A stretch of DNA of 64,000 nt from Anthonomus grandis grandis (Eukaryota; Arthropoda; Insecta; Coleoptera; Curculionidae): NCBI RefSeq assembly GCF_022605725.1, contig NC_065546.1:48604227-48668226 (forward strand), written 5' to 3'. Below, piece after piece: positions 22,130-34,990 of the stretch. How positions within the stretch are numbered: position 1 is the stretch's first letter; each line of letters starts with the position of its first letter. Both the position numbers and the translations under genes were made by a program. The notes under the pieces are model-generated. The model was not told the origin of the DNA. It did no database searches and worked only from the letters and a program-made list of their open reading frames with translations.

Positions 22130-22665
22130 TCAACCACAAAATCCCCGGTCATTTATGCTGACCACCTTTTCCTATCCTCACCAGACGATCCTTCTTTTTA
22201 ATAAAGAGCAAGCCTTTTCAGTTCAGGTTTTTTACTTACTCATATAACAGGAACCAATAAATTATCTCCTTACCCTAGCTCATCTTTTACATTCCCTTAT
22301 AAAATGATAAGCAGTTTCCTCAACCATTGGTGACAACGGGCTATAACAATAGATGCAGGTGCCTGAATTTGAGTCTACAGTGACCTGTAATAATGGTAAT
22401 TATACTTGTATCCTCAGCAGTCAAGCTGCTTGAGTTTCCATTGAATTTGGTAGAAGTCTTTTTGCTTATTTCTTCTTCAATTTTTCATAGTCTTTTTATA
22501 TGCTTAGATATCTTGTAAATGAAAAATATGTTTTTTTGCTCAGTTCGAGGTGGTAAGGCTCAAGACAAATCCGGAAGAGAGATAAATACAGTCTTTCGAT
22601 CTCATTCGCTCTTCTGTTACCATTAGACTGATTTTCTCCTACCCACTTGTGAAATGAATACTAGT
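22130..22665 (-). pseudogene. I-clade LINE RNase H and C-terminal remnant
   Basis: On the minus strand the order is: HKWVGENQSNGNRRANEIER, matching the end of a LINE RNase H domain (family form PGHSGIEGNEKADELAR), then LFRICLEPYHLELSK (GPEPFCGLSK), SLTAEDTSIITIITGHCRLK (LTGHCRLNKHL), and in a second frame VEETAYHFIREC (EEETAEHLLCEC, the zinc-knuckle-like tail). After a stop it reads FIGSCYMSK and EKACSLLK. These are the last domains of I-clade or R1-type LINEs, a different lineage from the other LINE pieces in the window. At least two frameshifts and several stops make it dead; RT and endonuclease are missing. Confidence 0.75.
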
Positions 22666-23279
22666 GAAATCAAAGTGAACTGTTTATAAATAAGTTTTCT
22701 TTTTATATTGATATTTAATATTTTAAGTAATTTTTCGCCTAAGAATTCCCAGTATATTTTATTGCTCTAATATAATTAAAATGGATTTTATATGCACATG
22801 ACGGAATTCTAGAGCCAAAAATTTATTTTGTTTTTATAGTTTACTCAAAGATATACCGTTGATCTTTTCATATTAATAAACCTCTAATTATTTGTTGAGT
22901 GATAAAAATACCCAAAATTATCATATTCGTGGTCAGAGACATACTAGAAATTTTATATTTACCGTCATTGCAAAATATTAATTAGATACGAATAACTTGT
23001 GATGTTAGGTCTGTAAGTATTATACCTACTTGTTCATCTTTAAGTATCTACCTAGAGTCTAATATAAATGAGAGGAAATTGAGTGTGACAATTTAGTTTT
23101 AATTACAAGTTAATTTAAGTGGCTATTGCTGTTGTAAATAATTCATTTTAGCAAGTTATTTTATTTTAGTAATATACCGCAAAAATGAGGCAATTATGGG
23201 AGGGTTCTGATAGTAGACAATCTTATAATATGACCTTTAGAAAAATGCATTTAAATTTTGAGGCTACAGAAATAGTAAA
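22666..23279. other. No gene seen
   Basis: A+T-rich spacer before the transposase remnant at 23280; its left end was not recognised. Confidence 0.5.
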
Positions 23280-23845
23280 ATGTCTACTTTTGTCTATAGT
23301 TATATTAAGGGTATAATAGACAAATCTACAATTTCTGGCAGAAAGCGAAGCGATTTGCATTTATTAAGAAAAAAAGTTTATCATATGTATGAAGAACATG
23401 ATTTCTACTGCGATTACCCTAAGAAAAAGATGAAACAAGTATTTCTTGTAGCATATCTAGCTTAACAAACATTTTGCTAAAAATAGGTTTTAAATATAAG
23501 ACGATTAATAAATGCCAAACAAAAAAAAAGTCTCAACCATTACGGAAATGACGTGATAAATATTTAACGGCTATAACACAATATAGTGATGAAAATCGAC
23601 CAATAATTTATCTTGACGAAATTTGGTTCGACACTTATATAACTGCTCAAAAAGGATATAGTGACTCCTCAAAAAAATTAAACACCAACGCACCTGCCCA
23701 TAAAGAGAAGAGGATAATAATAATACATGCAAGCTTAGAAACTAGCTTCATTCCAAACTGTCTGAAAGTACTACCAGCAAAAAATATAGCAGATTCTTCC
23801 CTGAATTACCACCAAGACACTGACTTACAACTGTTTTAAAATTAT
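23280..23845 (+). pseudogene. IS630/Tc1-type transposase remnant (second lineage)
   Basis: An intact N-terminal piece (23280-23465) reads GRKRSDLHLLRKKVYHMYEE, similar to the helix-turn-helix of an insect DDE superfamily lineage. Next, in another frame, ILLKIGFKYKTINKCQTKKK (family form LLK.IGF.YKK..NRK), then after stops the catalytic part: SDENRPIIYLDEIWF (first acid in YLDE.W), KEKRIIIIHASLETSFIPN (family form GKRLIIVHAG.E.GF) and DSSLNYHQDTDL (GDYHHDMN). It stops where the MDNASYH block should begin, so the last two catalytic acids are missing. This lineage is distinct from the SVNVWAGI transposases elsewhere in the window. The call rests on four blocks in order. Confidence 0.75.
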
Positions 23846-26356
23846 TTTTAATATCGGCTTATTATTATATTGCTAAAAATAGTGTTATTGTTATGGGTAC
23901 TACTAGTTACCATAGTCGTTAAGTAGTCAGTTACCTTGTTCTAATAGCACTAAATCAGAAGTTCAATTTTATGGTAAACACTAACATATATTTTAAAAAT
24001 AAAATAAATAAAAGATATGTGTTAGATAAACTCATAATAGAAAATGGGCATACAGTGTTGCATCTCCCATAACGGTATTAAATAAAAACAAATATTTGAA
24101 GAAATAATACTTTCCTAACATTAAATGCATCTGTATTAATAAAAAGTGTAATAAATATCACAAACGATAGTTAGAAACACTTTATTTAAAATGTTTTATA
24201 GGTAGAACATTCTAATGCTATAAATACCAATGTTCAGCCCTTTAATAAGTTTAGACAATGATCGTGACAGTGAAATATAATTTAATTTAGAGTTAGGTAA
24301 AATAAGTTTTTAAATAGTGTTTGAATTTATAAAAACCAGTTATATTTTGTATTCTTTTATATAATTTTATTTCATTATTAATTTTATTTACTCATCAATT
24401 TTTTCATAAATAAATATTTTTTAACTATTTGGTTTCACTAGTTTTGCCTTACCTTGGAAAAGAAAATAAGTAATATTAATAAAATGATTATATATAAATC
24501 GGTGTATTTTTTGTGCTTATTAATCTATTCTAGTAAAACACTATTCTTTATTTAATTAGTAGGTTTAATTTAAAACCATTTTCAAGCCGACCCTGTTTCT
24601 TTTTAAGAGATGAACCTAAAAACGTTGGACTTTGCACAATGGGACTTAATGATCTAATTGATTTATGGTAGTAGGAGTCAACAGTATATCTTTGAGTGAA
24701 CTATACCTGGAAACCTTCGCAGATCACGCTTGTTTTTAACTTGTTAATACTTCAACATTAAAGGAGAGTGTTAAGAAAAGTGATTGTTCTCTTTGTTTCT
24801 TTTACTCAATCAGTATCAGTAGACCTGATTCATCTAATAAGCCGTTAATCTGTGTTCTTTTTCCATCTTTTTTGTATTCAATTTAATGCCAGTATTATAC
24901 TATATTTTATAGTTTTCTTCTTTTTAAACTTCTCTCTAACAAAATTACTTTTTTTTTAACTTTTGTTCGTTTTTTTTATATTTTAATGTGGCTTGCTTGT
25001 ACATAACTCACTTTCAAAATCTTTCGCTATAAACCAAACTTACTCTGGTACAATTATGCTTGTTAACATAACAAGAAATCCAAACGAACAAAATATCTAT
25101 TGTAGCCGATTGACGTAAACACTTTCCAACTTTGCTGAGTTTGAAACTAAATTGCAAGATGGAGTACAGACGAAGAAAATATAGCTCTGATAGATTTAAA
25201 AGTTCTTCTATTTTTACATTTTGCAGCAAAATATTATGCTTTTTGAGCATTCGCTTACGCCAATTTTAACTCGTTAATTTAAAAATAATAATAAAAGAGG
25301 TGCCGTTTTTATAATAATAAAGCAAGGTTCTTTTATGTGCTTTTATTTCTATAGAATATTCTCTTAAAAACAGTTTACTCGTTATAATTTAATGTTTTTT
25401 TTTTTCGTCGGAACCCTTTGAGACCAACTAAATTGCAATTTATTTACTTTAACTCGTCAACAGGATCATTTCTGTATTTACAAAAATCTTTGACGAAAAT
25501 GACAAAATACACAATACTTCATGTTATTAGAAGGTTAAGTAATTTGCCATTTTTTTTATTATTTCAGATAAAAAAATTCAAAATATTATAATAATAAATT
25601 CAACTCTTCTTGTTCTAAGTATTTAATTTTGCATTTTATTTGTAAACTGCTGACTAATTTTACCAATATAAAATGAAAATAAAACAATTGCTAAGGGCTG
25701 TAGAGAATCTACAATTTTGCTTTTGTATATTACTTCAATATATCCGAGTTAAATTCACATACCTAAACCGGCTTTTTTTTATTTTTGCAAAAATTTATTA
25801 ATTTTGGTAAAACTCAGAAAAACATAATATTAAACGTAACTTGTTATGTCCTAAATAAATAAGTTTTTTTTAAATTAAGAAAATTGAAATATGTTTGAAC
25901 ATATCTTCTTTTAAATAAAAATTTTAGTAGGATCGATTGACTCTGATTTATTTTTACATATATTTTCTTTAAAAGATAATAAAGGTATAAAGTAAAATGA
26001 TTATATAATACATTTCATACATTCTACAGGACATAATACATAGGAAACTGTATTTATTTTTTTTAAAGATAAATTTTGAATTTTGACTCAGTCATCAGGT
26101 GCTCTTTATGCAGGGTTGTTCATTATATTTAGATAAAGGCTAGCTCAGTTATTATATAGGGTGGCAAAAAAATTATTATATAAGTAGAAATATTCTAAAA
26201 TGTAATACGGGGTTAATGCAAAGTTAATAAAAAATATAAAATTTGTATTTTTTTAATAGAAAACTATATATTTTTGCATATTAAATAAAAGAAGTTTTTC
26301 TTCTGATTTCGAAAATATATATTAAGTTAACATTTGGTTTAGCTATTCTCCAAATA
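23846..26356. other. A+T-rich region without recognised genes
   Basis: A 78-codon minus-strand ORF at 25014-25250 shows no family signature. A minus-strand stretch near 24560-24760 gives a weakly LINE-like reading that I could not confirm. Confidence 0.45.
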
Positions 26357-26974
26357 CAGGGTGATTTTTATAAAAAGGTCATGCTCTCTGTGAATGTTTG
26401 GGCAGGCATTGTAAGACAATTTAACATTACGCTGCAGGCTCTGTATCCAACAAAATGGCAGTCACTTTGAGCACCTTTTAATTTAAATATTAATTATTAA
26501 TTATTTATTATTTAGTATTTTTTAACGTTATCCAATAATTTTTTTTTCGTTAGTTTTTTACTAAAGTGATTTATTTTTACATTCTGATAAAATGGTGCCT
26601 TTTGGGAAAAAGAGGCAGGATATCCTTTTTTTCTGTTAAATAAACCAAGGATTCTTAAAATTTCTGATTTTCAGTGGCGTACTATTTTTTTATTAAAAAA
26701 TTACTCTAATGCCTATCTGATCTACGCCACTGGTGGAAACTAAAATATTTCCTTTTTACATTTAAAGCATCTTTATTAGGCAGCTTTATTAAGAAAATTT
26801 GACACCGATATCTTCAAAAAACTAAAAATTAACTTCTTCATTTTTTTAAAAACTTTAACCCCATTTATTTTGTCTCTGAGGCATTTCCGACCCATAGTGT
26901 CTTTTATCAAAAGTTATATTTGAGCGTCCCCTATCATCCCCCAAAAGCATGACCTTCCTATAAAAATCACTCGG
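26357..26974 (+). mobile_element. Internally deleted mariner-type element with both ends
   Basis: The left end at 26357 starts CAGGGTGATTTTTATAAAAA and continues GGTCATGCT; the right end at 26974, read inward, starts CCGAGTGATTTTTATAGGAA and continues GGTCATGCTT. TA lies outside both ends. Inside, directly after the left repeat, comes a transposase strand SVNVWAGIVRQF at 26387, soon followed by the transposase C-terminus CIQQNGSHFEHLL at about 26442-26480. The catalytic domain between them is gone, so this is a nonautonomous deletion product that could only move using another copy's enzyme. It shares a CAGTGGCGTAC and CGCCACTG-containing 3' noncoding block with the element at 46774-48933, which ties the two to one family. 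Confidence 0.9.
26387..26481 (+). pseudogene. Transposase scraps inside the deleted element
   Basis: SVNVWAGIVRQF (middle of the catalytic domain) is joined by a short spacer to CIQQNGSHFEHLL (C-terminus). Normally more than 130 residues separate these blocks, including the second and third catalytic acids, so the enzyme is absent. Confidence 0.85.
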
Positions 26975-27090
26975 TATATTTAAGAAAAAAATAAAGTTTA
27001 ACTAATTCCCCGTTACTATGAAGTTCATCATTAATAATAAAGGAAATAGAATTATTTGTCGGGTTGTCACTGTAAATCTTTTGAATATGG

Positions 27091-27420
27091 GTTATATGGA
27101 AGAATATCCTAGAAAAAAATTTGCGAAGAGTACCACATAAATACAAATACCATCCTTAAAAATAACGCCAGTACAAAAATTAACAGATAATTATGAAGTA
27201 AGTAGATGAGAGTAGTATGAGAAGTAGCTTATTGCAATAATATGTTAGATTTAAAAAACATAGATAACATTATATTTAATAAGATATTATGGAGGCATGT
27301 TCACCAGAGCAAGGTTGTATAATCGAATAAGTACGCATACGTGGCACATAAAAATCCTTATGCCTTATGTCGAAATAAAAAACCAACGCCCAATGTCATT
27401 AAATTAAACAATTGGACCCA
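27091..27420 (+). pseudogene. IS630/mariner-type transposase fragment
   Basis: Just beyond the deleted element a plus-strand series reads ILEKNLRRVPHKYKYHP (family form ILK..L.PYK.H), a degraded middle part, FTRARLYNRISTHTW (family form TFTR.G.YNRHN.H.W) and, in another frame, AHKNPYALCRNKKPT (family form NPHA). It ends where SVNVWAGI should follow. It covers the linker and start of the catalytic domain, the part that the copy at 26357-26974 has lost, but the two lie in the wrong order to be one gene, so I read it as a separate broken insertion or a rearranged piece. Confidence 0.7.
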
Positions 27421-29399
27421 TTTTCTTCAGTTCTAAAAAAATAAAATTTAATTTTTTTTTAAATATACAAATATTTGATAAAATCAAAATAAAACTTTTT
27501 GCCAATAAGATTTTTTTCAATTAACTGTTGATCTGACTCCGTTGGACAGCTTTCTATGGAGGGCATCTAAAAATGAAATCTATATATTTGGAGTGTATAT
27601 TCTATAAAAAAATCTCCCTACAATTCGATATAAATTTTACTAAAAATAATAAATTTTATATACACAATTTACTAATTTACTAATTTATGAATATAAAACT
27701 CTATACAAAATTTACAACTTCCAAATAAATTTAATTTCAAAAATGAGATTATGAAAGAAAACGGATAAAACGGCCTCTCTTTAGGGGTAAAAAATAAAAA
27801 CAGCACATTTTTTCCCATATTTTTAATTCATTTAATTATATAATTTTTTATTTTAATTGATTTATGACTTATAGTTGATGAATAAGAACAAAATAATTAC
27901 TCACGCCAAACTCTAGTTCCCCTGGAATTTAAAAAAAAGCAAACTTTGAAAAATGGTTAATTTTTTAACTCTTCATTTTTGTATATTTTTTGTTTAATCA
28001 AATTTATTTAAAGTATTCTATGTTAATATATCTTAACCTAGCAGGCCAGATGCATAAATCAATCAATCAGCCAAATGAGCTTAATTTATGTACAACTGTA
28101 TATGTCTGTTTAAATATATCTAATAATTTAGTACAACCGCTAATGTGTCTAAACATGAGCATTAGATTTTGACCTTTCACACAAACAAATTTATTTTTAA
28201 TCAGATCGGTGTATTTTAATAGTTAAATTACCGTAATGGCAATTAATTCAGAAAATAAATCAAAGCGCACTAATAAATGGCCATTTTGTAAATGTATTAT
28301 CGTAACGTTAAAACATTTACGTTGCTATTAAATCAGGTTTAGTACCTATTTTATAACTACGGTGGGCTTTTTAGAAGAAAGAAATAAAATGTATGCTAAG
28401 AAAGTAGCAATTTTAAATAATTAATTAAACATATTTACTTTGCATCCTATTTTCCAACTGGGAAAAATAAAATTATATTATTTCATGTTAAGTAGTATCT
28501 ACCGTAAGTCAGCTAAATTAGTCTGTATGCTAATATAAGAACGTTAATTACTATTTTTGTATAACCTTTTATGTTTTAAGCAAGAGAATCTTCATCAGAA
28601 ACAACCGTTAATAATAAGCCCTTATCCACTACTAAAATTCGTATACCTAGTACCATTATCTCTAATGATGAACTTTAAATCTTATTATTTTTGGTAAATA
28701 TTTGATTTAACTACTAATCTTATAGTATGATTGCAAATATTCAAATAGCAGTTTGCCATAAATTATTGTTATGAAATTTTTGTTCAATATAATAAGCGGT
28801 TTTAAAATATTTTCTTTAATTCTATTGGACTTAAGCTATTCGTTTGAACACAAATACCTGTGAATATGTTCTACATAAAAACCAGTTTTATTTTATAAGC
28901 TCCTAAGCTTGCTTTATTTCTTCGCAATCAACGAGTTTTTATGCTCGACTGATACGACAAATCTAATTATCAATAATTTTTTTCATACACATGGGATAAA
29001 TTATTTAACTAAGAAATATGATTTAAATTTATGAACTCTGCACCAGATGGTCAAACTATAAAAATCAATTTTAGCGACAAATGTTTACAAAACTTTAATT
29101 TAATAGCAAGAAATTGATAAAGGGTATGTAAAGGGAAGATAGGTACATATATGTTTTGTACCTTATGATCAAACAATAGTAAAATATATTATAATTGTTG
29201 ATGTTCAGTGAATATTTTACTAAAATGCTCTAGAAAATATATAATTATTAACACAGATCTTCCTAAAAATATCTTTCCTAGAACTCACAAATATAATACG
29301 ACTTTTTCTATTTGCCAAGGATAATAAAGTCATCGACATGGTTCTCTTTTCCAAAAACGTCAGACAAATGTAATTTAAATAAACTTAAAAGTTATACTA
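27421..29399. other. No gene seen
   Basis: Very A+T-rich with many A and T runs; the 60-codon ORF at 27990 is low in complexity and was not called. Confidence 0.5.
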
Positions 29400-30660
29400 A
29401 TATTACAGATTTGTAAATAAATAATTAGTATCATTCAACAAATTTAATAACAAATTATTAACTTAAAAGAAATTTAGGTTATTTATTAAGTAAATTTAAA
29501 TCACACTAACGATTTTAAATATTCCTGAAAAATAGACCTCTAGTTATATCTGTTGAAAAGTCTAGTTTCTTCCTTCAAATACTAAATTATATTCAATGCA
29601 TGTTCCACTACTAAATATTTTGATAAACCCCTAGTTTATTTTATGATAAACTTTTTTATTTTAACTACAAAAATAAGATAACACACACTTGTATTTTTTT
29701 CAGAAACCGCTAATTTCTTCCTATATACATATTTTAATGTTCAATATATGATGAGCCACTTTTTATTAGCCGCTAGTTTATTAATTATTTTATAAGAAGC
29801 AAAAGGAGGAAAAATGAAAATGATAAAGACGAGCAGAAAAACTACTGAGACTAGAAGAGATGTTATGGATGGTATTTAAGTCCACGTTAGAGTTGTAAGA
29901 AATCATATGCCATTCGTTTGGTATACTACTACAGATTTAGGACTACTAAGCTAACTTTACAATCTGAAGGAAAATAGCAAGATAGAAACATAACTTAAAA
30001 AAACCAAGCGTCTCTAACTAAGACAATCTGTCCCTCAAGCAATAAATGAAAACGACAATATGGAATATAATTTTTGTTTTTAAATTTTTAAAATATTTTA
30101 AAATGTTTTACATCCGCCTAAATCAGACTATTTCTTAAATAAAAATCTATACATTTAAGGAATATATTAATATTATAGGTGTAAATAAATAATTAGTGTA
30201 ACGAACGCAAATACGAGCGCATAAATTAAATAAATTTATTAAACTAAGAGACAAATAGATTTATTTAATGTGCAATATAAACTTAAATCAAGATAATTTT
30301 TGAAGAATTTAATATTGTTTATTTACTTTAAAAAAGCAATATATTCAATAAAACACCACGAAAATAGGGACCTAGTATTTATGTAGAAGCCCCTAGTTTC
30401 TTTCTTTAAATACTGAATTGTATTCAATGTATATCCCAGTACTAATTTTTCTAATAAACCTCTATTTTAACTATACTGGTAACTAGTTAAAATAGAGGTT
30501 ATATTATATACGTAATCTCACTAGATTTTTTGCAAGAAGCGCTAATTTTTTCTTTTATACACGTTCACTTATGTTTAATATTTCACAACTTTTATACATC
30601 TTGTGTGCTAATCAATAAACGAAGATAACAATATGAAATATAGCACATTACTTTTTGTTG
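29400..30660. repeat. Old tandem duplication, unit about 0.8 kb
   Basis: Segments at 29404-29700 recur in the same order at 30176-30560: GTAAATAAATAATTAGT, then CTAGTTTCTT with AATACT and TTATATTCAATG-like sequence, and GCTAATTT(C/T)TTC. A further pair, AATAAATGAAAACGACAATA near 30040 and AATAAACGAAGATAACAATA near 30613, extends the match. No coding frame is shared. The second copy holds a hairpin that the first lacks. Confidence 0.65.
30457..30500. repeat. 17-bp stem hairpin in the second duplicate
   Basis: AACCTCTATTTTAACTA (30457-30473), a 10-base spacer, and its exact reverse complement TAGTTAAAATAGAGGTT (30484-30500). The corresponding place in the first duplicate (about 29628) has only a related left arm, so the right arm arose later. 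Confidence 0.85.
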
Positions 30661-32269
30661 GACATACTGAATAATTTTAAGTCATGTAAATGTTTTTTTT
30701 GTAACGAAACTGTAATATTTTGTTCTCAACTCGTAAAACATCTTTATGTCCTAAAATAATCCCAAAAGTTGCAATAGCATTGCACAATCCTTACATTTTG
30801 CAACTTCAACCCTAAATAATTAAATGTTTTATGTTTGAACTGCTGTAACACATTTTATGTTTACTATTTATGATTACGTCCTTTTCACATATCTTTTATT
30901 TCTGGTCTTTTTTAAACTTAACTTTGCTCGATTTTAATACCCTTATGGTGTGTTTCGAAATGTTTCAAGTGGCATAAGTGTATTTGACTGCTGGAAAATT
31001 ACGTTACAGCTATTTTCAGTTGTTATTATTTATAGAAAACCACATAATATAGCATGTTACATAATAGGCCTAATAATAAAGTACTTATTTTATAGCAAGA
31101 ATAATGAGTTGTCGCTATTAAAATATGAATTTGCTATGAAATTAATCGTATTACAATTAGGTAATTGGGTGCATATGCATAAATTAAATAGATATTATGA
31201 ATGATATAACTCATTTCACTCTGTCAAAAAAACATTTTTAAATATGCAAATTATTAATGTAATCCTAGCTTTTACAAAATATTGAAATCAATATGAAATA
31301 CTACGGTATAATATGGTGTATCGTATAGACTCTTACAATATATACTATATATGCATAGACTACTGTATATAGACGTTTATGTCATTTGTAAAAAAAGTGA
31401 ACTATAAGTTAAATATCATGACAAACAAAAGCTCTATTTTGTGAGATAAATGGTTTTTTTTTGATAAAGGACTTATCCCTTAAATCTGATGAAAATAAAT
31501 TTTCTGCAGTAAAAAAGACTCTTCTTGATCAAAATAAAGGTAGTGGATGATGAATATTGTTAGAAATAAGAGGAAGTAAAGATTCTTTGACCATCATAAG
31601 TAAGGTATGAGGAATTAAAGTAAATACAGATTAAAGAAAAATATAAAATTTTAATTTAATTTTTTTATAACGAATTTAGCAAAATATCCTATACTCAATT
31701 GTCTTGTAAATCCAGAAAAAAAAATAATAAGTATAAAAATATTATATTTAAAGCCATACATAAGAAAGGTGGGTCGAATAAGGTAACTATAGGTCAATAC
31801 TATTGCTTTCAAAGCTTTTTTTTTTCCTAAGAATAATAATCTATTCTAAGACTTTAGATATGATCATGCATACCTAACTAGACATAAGACGCAATTTTTA
31901 CCAGAAAAATTTAACTTTAGGTATATAGAAAAAAATTTTAGTTTTCTCGTTTTAAAATTTTCTAATCATTTTTCCAGAAAATATCAGTTTAATGTCTAAT
32001 GAGTAGTAGCAAAAAGGCGTGTAACAGACTATTTATTAAGCAAAGCTTTCTATTCATTAAAGGAGTTTATTCTAGAATCTGTTGTAGTGTAGTTTTACTA
32101 GTTTAATTTTCTGTTTTTTTTAATTAAATTTATCAGTTTTTTGACAAATATCGGTAACTTTTGGTAATTTATTAACAAATAAATGATTATTATTATTTTA
32201 GTAAGTTCTGGATAGATCACCAGGTTCCATTTAAACTGTTTAGAATAATTAAGATATTTAGTTAATTAG
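30661..32269. other. No gene seen
   Basis: A+T-rich sequence. An 84-codon plus ORF at 30950-31204 has no signature and no supporting context. Confidence 0.5.
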
Positions 32270-34990
32270 ACTGGGTTTTCAGAATTAAAAGTATAACAAG
32301 AGATTTCCTTATTAAGGCCTGGATAGGAATTGTAGATTCATTCCAGGCAGTTGAATTCGTTGTACCTAATGACATAGAGCTACGTATATAGTGAACATTA
32401 TTCTCTATTTAAACTGTTGTACGAATGTTTTTATTTCTTCAAAAAATTTAAGTGCATTCTTCTAACTGACCCAGAGTTCATAATGCAATAGACAAATGCA
32501 AAATCTGGAGAAAATAAAAACATTTTTAACTCCTATAGCAGCTTCCGATGATGATCCGATGAACATGATACATATTTTTATTTATCATCCCGGTACCAGG
32601 AAAAAACAAAAATATTTTGAAATCCTATAGACCTCATCAAGTTCCTTAAATATTTCTTGTTTGGCCTCTGGATTAACATTCAATGTTTTTCCAGGTTGCT
32701 CTTTCTTTGAGTTATCACTGAGCATATTGCACACAGGTAGGTTATACTTTCTTAGTGTGAATGCTGTATTTTTCCTTCAAAACCGGAGTTAATAGAGTTG
32801 ATCACACAAATTGTTTGTTGGTTCCTGTTCTTGATTCTTTATGTTTTTTCTTTATGACTTTTTCTTTGGTTTTCTAGTTGCCCTGCCTTAAGAAAGCCAA
32901 TAAGCAGAAACACGTGTCGCTAGGTATCATCTTTACTTGTTCTGCTTCCTGTCGTAAGAAGCATCCTGATAAACGTATTTTTTGCCATTTAATTCTCCGT
33001 GCTAGCTTTCTAACTTTAACTGACTGTAGACTAGATTGGAGAAAAAAAAGTAGGTATGTCAAGAATTAAGGTAGAAAAGCAAAGAGAGAACGGAGTATGT
33101 AGTGTACAATTGGGGCTGAGCCATATCAATTTATTTGGCGTTAATCATATTGACGGTTGAAAACTGAGGTGGGATAATAGGGACCATATTAATGGTTTTA
33201 AAGGTACTCTTAAGGTTTTAAAGGATTTTCCGTTTCTTTCAGTTAGTAATAAATGGTGTCTTTGGTATTGAGAGTATCTTAGTGAGGTCTGAATAGAAAT
33301 TGATGATTTCTTCCAGGCAGTTTCTGCAGGTGGAATATAGTAAGCGCCATTTAAACCAACTAGAAGAATGTTTTTATTTCTTTCAGGCAGTTAAGTTGAT
33401 GGATTGGTATAACTTGCAATAATTATTAGATCTTAGGTCTTTCTTTTAGATTAATTGGACTGGGGTTTCAAAATTAAAAGTTTAAGAGGAGATTTTTTTA
33501 TTAAGGCCTGGAAGGGTATAGGTGATTTCTTTCAGGTAGTTAAATGTATTTTTCTAATTAACTTATGGATGATACTACAAACTTTAAACATTCTTCAAAT
33601 TTTTCTTTTTGGCCTTCTGGATCAAAACTTAATTCTTTTCCAGGTTGTTCTTTCTTTTGGTAATCACTTAGAATATTGCTCTCATCTGTAAACTGTTAAT
33701 TATTCGCATGATATTCTAGAGTAGAAAGCATAAAACTGGAGGTTGATTGGAAAAAAAAAAGTAGGTGTATCGATTGGGTTAAGAGAGCAAAGAGAGAGGA
33801 TGCAGTTTGTGGTCTTCAAGTAAGGATGAGTCATATTAATCAATTTGTGGTCATATTAATCATAGTAGCGGTCTAAAACTAAAGTAACGATGATGGGGAC
33901 CAAATAATTGGTTTTAATGGATTTTAGTATCGTAAGGTCTGAATAACAATGGATGATTTCTTCCAGGAAATAACTACGTTGTATCTAATACTTAGCACCT
34001 GGCTCTAATAAAACTACTAATTTTTTTTACTTCCTTAATTCTTATTCAAATTGCTCTCTCTTTGAGATCCTCATTGAATTGTATATGTTTTTCTGGAATT
34101 AAGAGGCATAAAAGAGTAGAGATAATTGAAGAAGGATCTCTATTCGAGTCTATTAGAGTCCAATAAGCATAGACATTATTGAGTTTATTGTGGGTAGGTG
34201 GAGATGAATTATATCAATTTATTTGGGAGTGACCATCTTGACAGGGGCAGACTAAAGTGGGGCTGATAGAAAGTAATGTGGTTTTTAGTACAATTAGATA
34301 AATTTATTCTTAAGGGATTTAAAGGATTCTTTTAAAAAGGTCCTGAGATTTATGAGTTTGAGGAGAGAGCTTCCCAGGATTTCTAAGTAATATATACTCA
34401 GGAATTTATGTTTCTTCGGAAGTTTAATCGGTGAATGGTGTCTTTCACCGATGGTGGAAAGTCCATTCTATGACAATAGTATTGTGAGCAGTTTTATTGA
34501 AATTCACTGCATTCTTGTAGCTATCTTAGTGAGTTCTATTTATCAAAAATCATCTAAAACATTTAAATTTGGTCCAAGCAGATCAGTGCATTCTTCTAGG
34601 TGTTTTATTACTAGGGTTTAATTACCTGGAAGAAACAAAAATATTCAAAAGCCCTTTTGTCTGATCAATACAATATTTTGAATATCTCAAAATTTACTTT
34701 TATTATTAATTATAAATAATAATGATGAGATCGTATAATTATTAATTATATTATCACATAATTTCTACATTAGCTCTTGGCTCGATTAGGTAGCTCTCTC
34801 TTTGAGTCATCACTTAAAACTCTGTTACTATCAGTGAATTGTAGGTTTATTGGATTAATTTTTCATAATTAAGAGTTTGAAAAGATAATTTCTTAAGGAT
34901 TCCTAAAGATTGAATACTAACGACTTAATGTTTCTTTGAGTGTCTTTAGTTATGAGATTGTCTTAATGAGGTCTAAATACTTAAGGGCAT
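32270..34990. repeat. Scrambled noncoding repeat array
   Basis: Four kinds of segment recur in the same order with uneven spacing. Segment A is a (T)CTTTCTTTGAG-TCATCACT-like block near 32698, 33644, 34050 and 34790. Segment C, from GATTGGAAAAAAAAGTAGG through GAG(C/T)CATAT(C/T)AAT to GGGACCA, lies near 33035, 33745 and in part 34200. Segment D, AAGGTCTGAATAG then ATGATTTCTTCCAGG, lies near 33280 and 33935, with related forms at 32310 and 33500. Segment E, TGGCCT(T)CTGGAT and TTTTCCAGGTTG, lies near 32670 and 33615. G+T content is higher than around it. ORFs inside (33455-33691 and others) are not shared between units. No known satellite or element was recognised. Confidence 0.7.

Noticed and set aside
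24560..24760. Minus-strand reading with LINE-like flavour
   Set aside because: Only vague similarity and no ordered RT or RNase H blocks.
25014..25250. 78-codon minus-strand ORF
   Set aside because: No signature, no conserved neighbour and ordinary length for A+T-rich DNA.
32874..33069. Two ORFs on opposite strands over the same bases
   Set aside because: They lie in the scrambled repeat array, are not kept in other units and show no domain.
33455..33691. 78-codon plus-strand ORF
   Set aside because: Part of the repeat array; the corresponding sequence in other units carries stops and indels.
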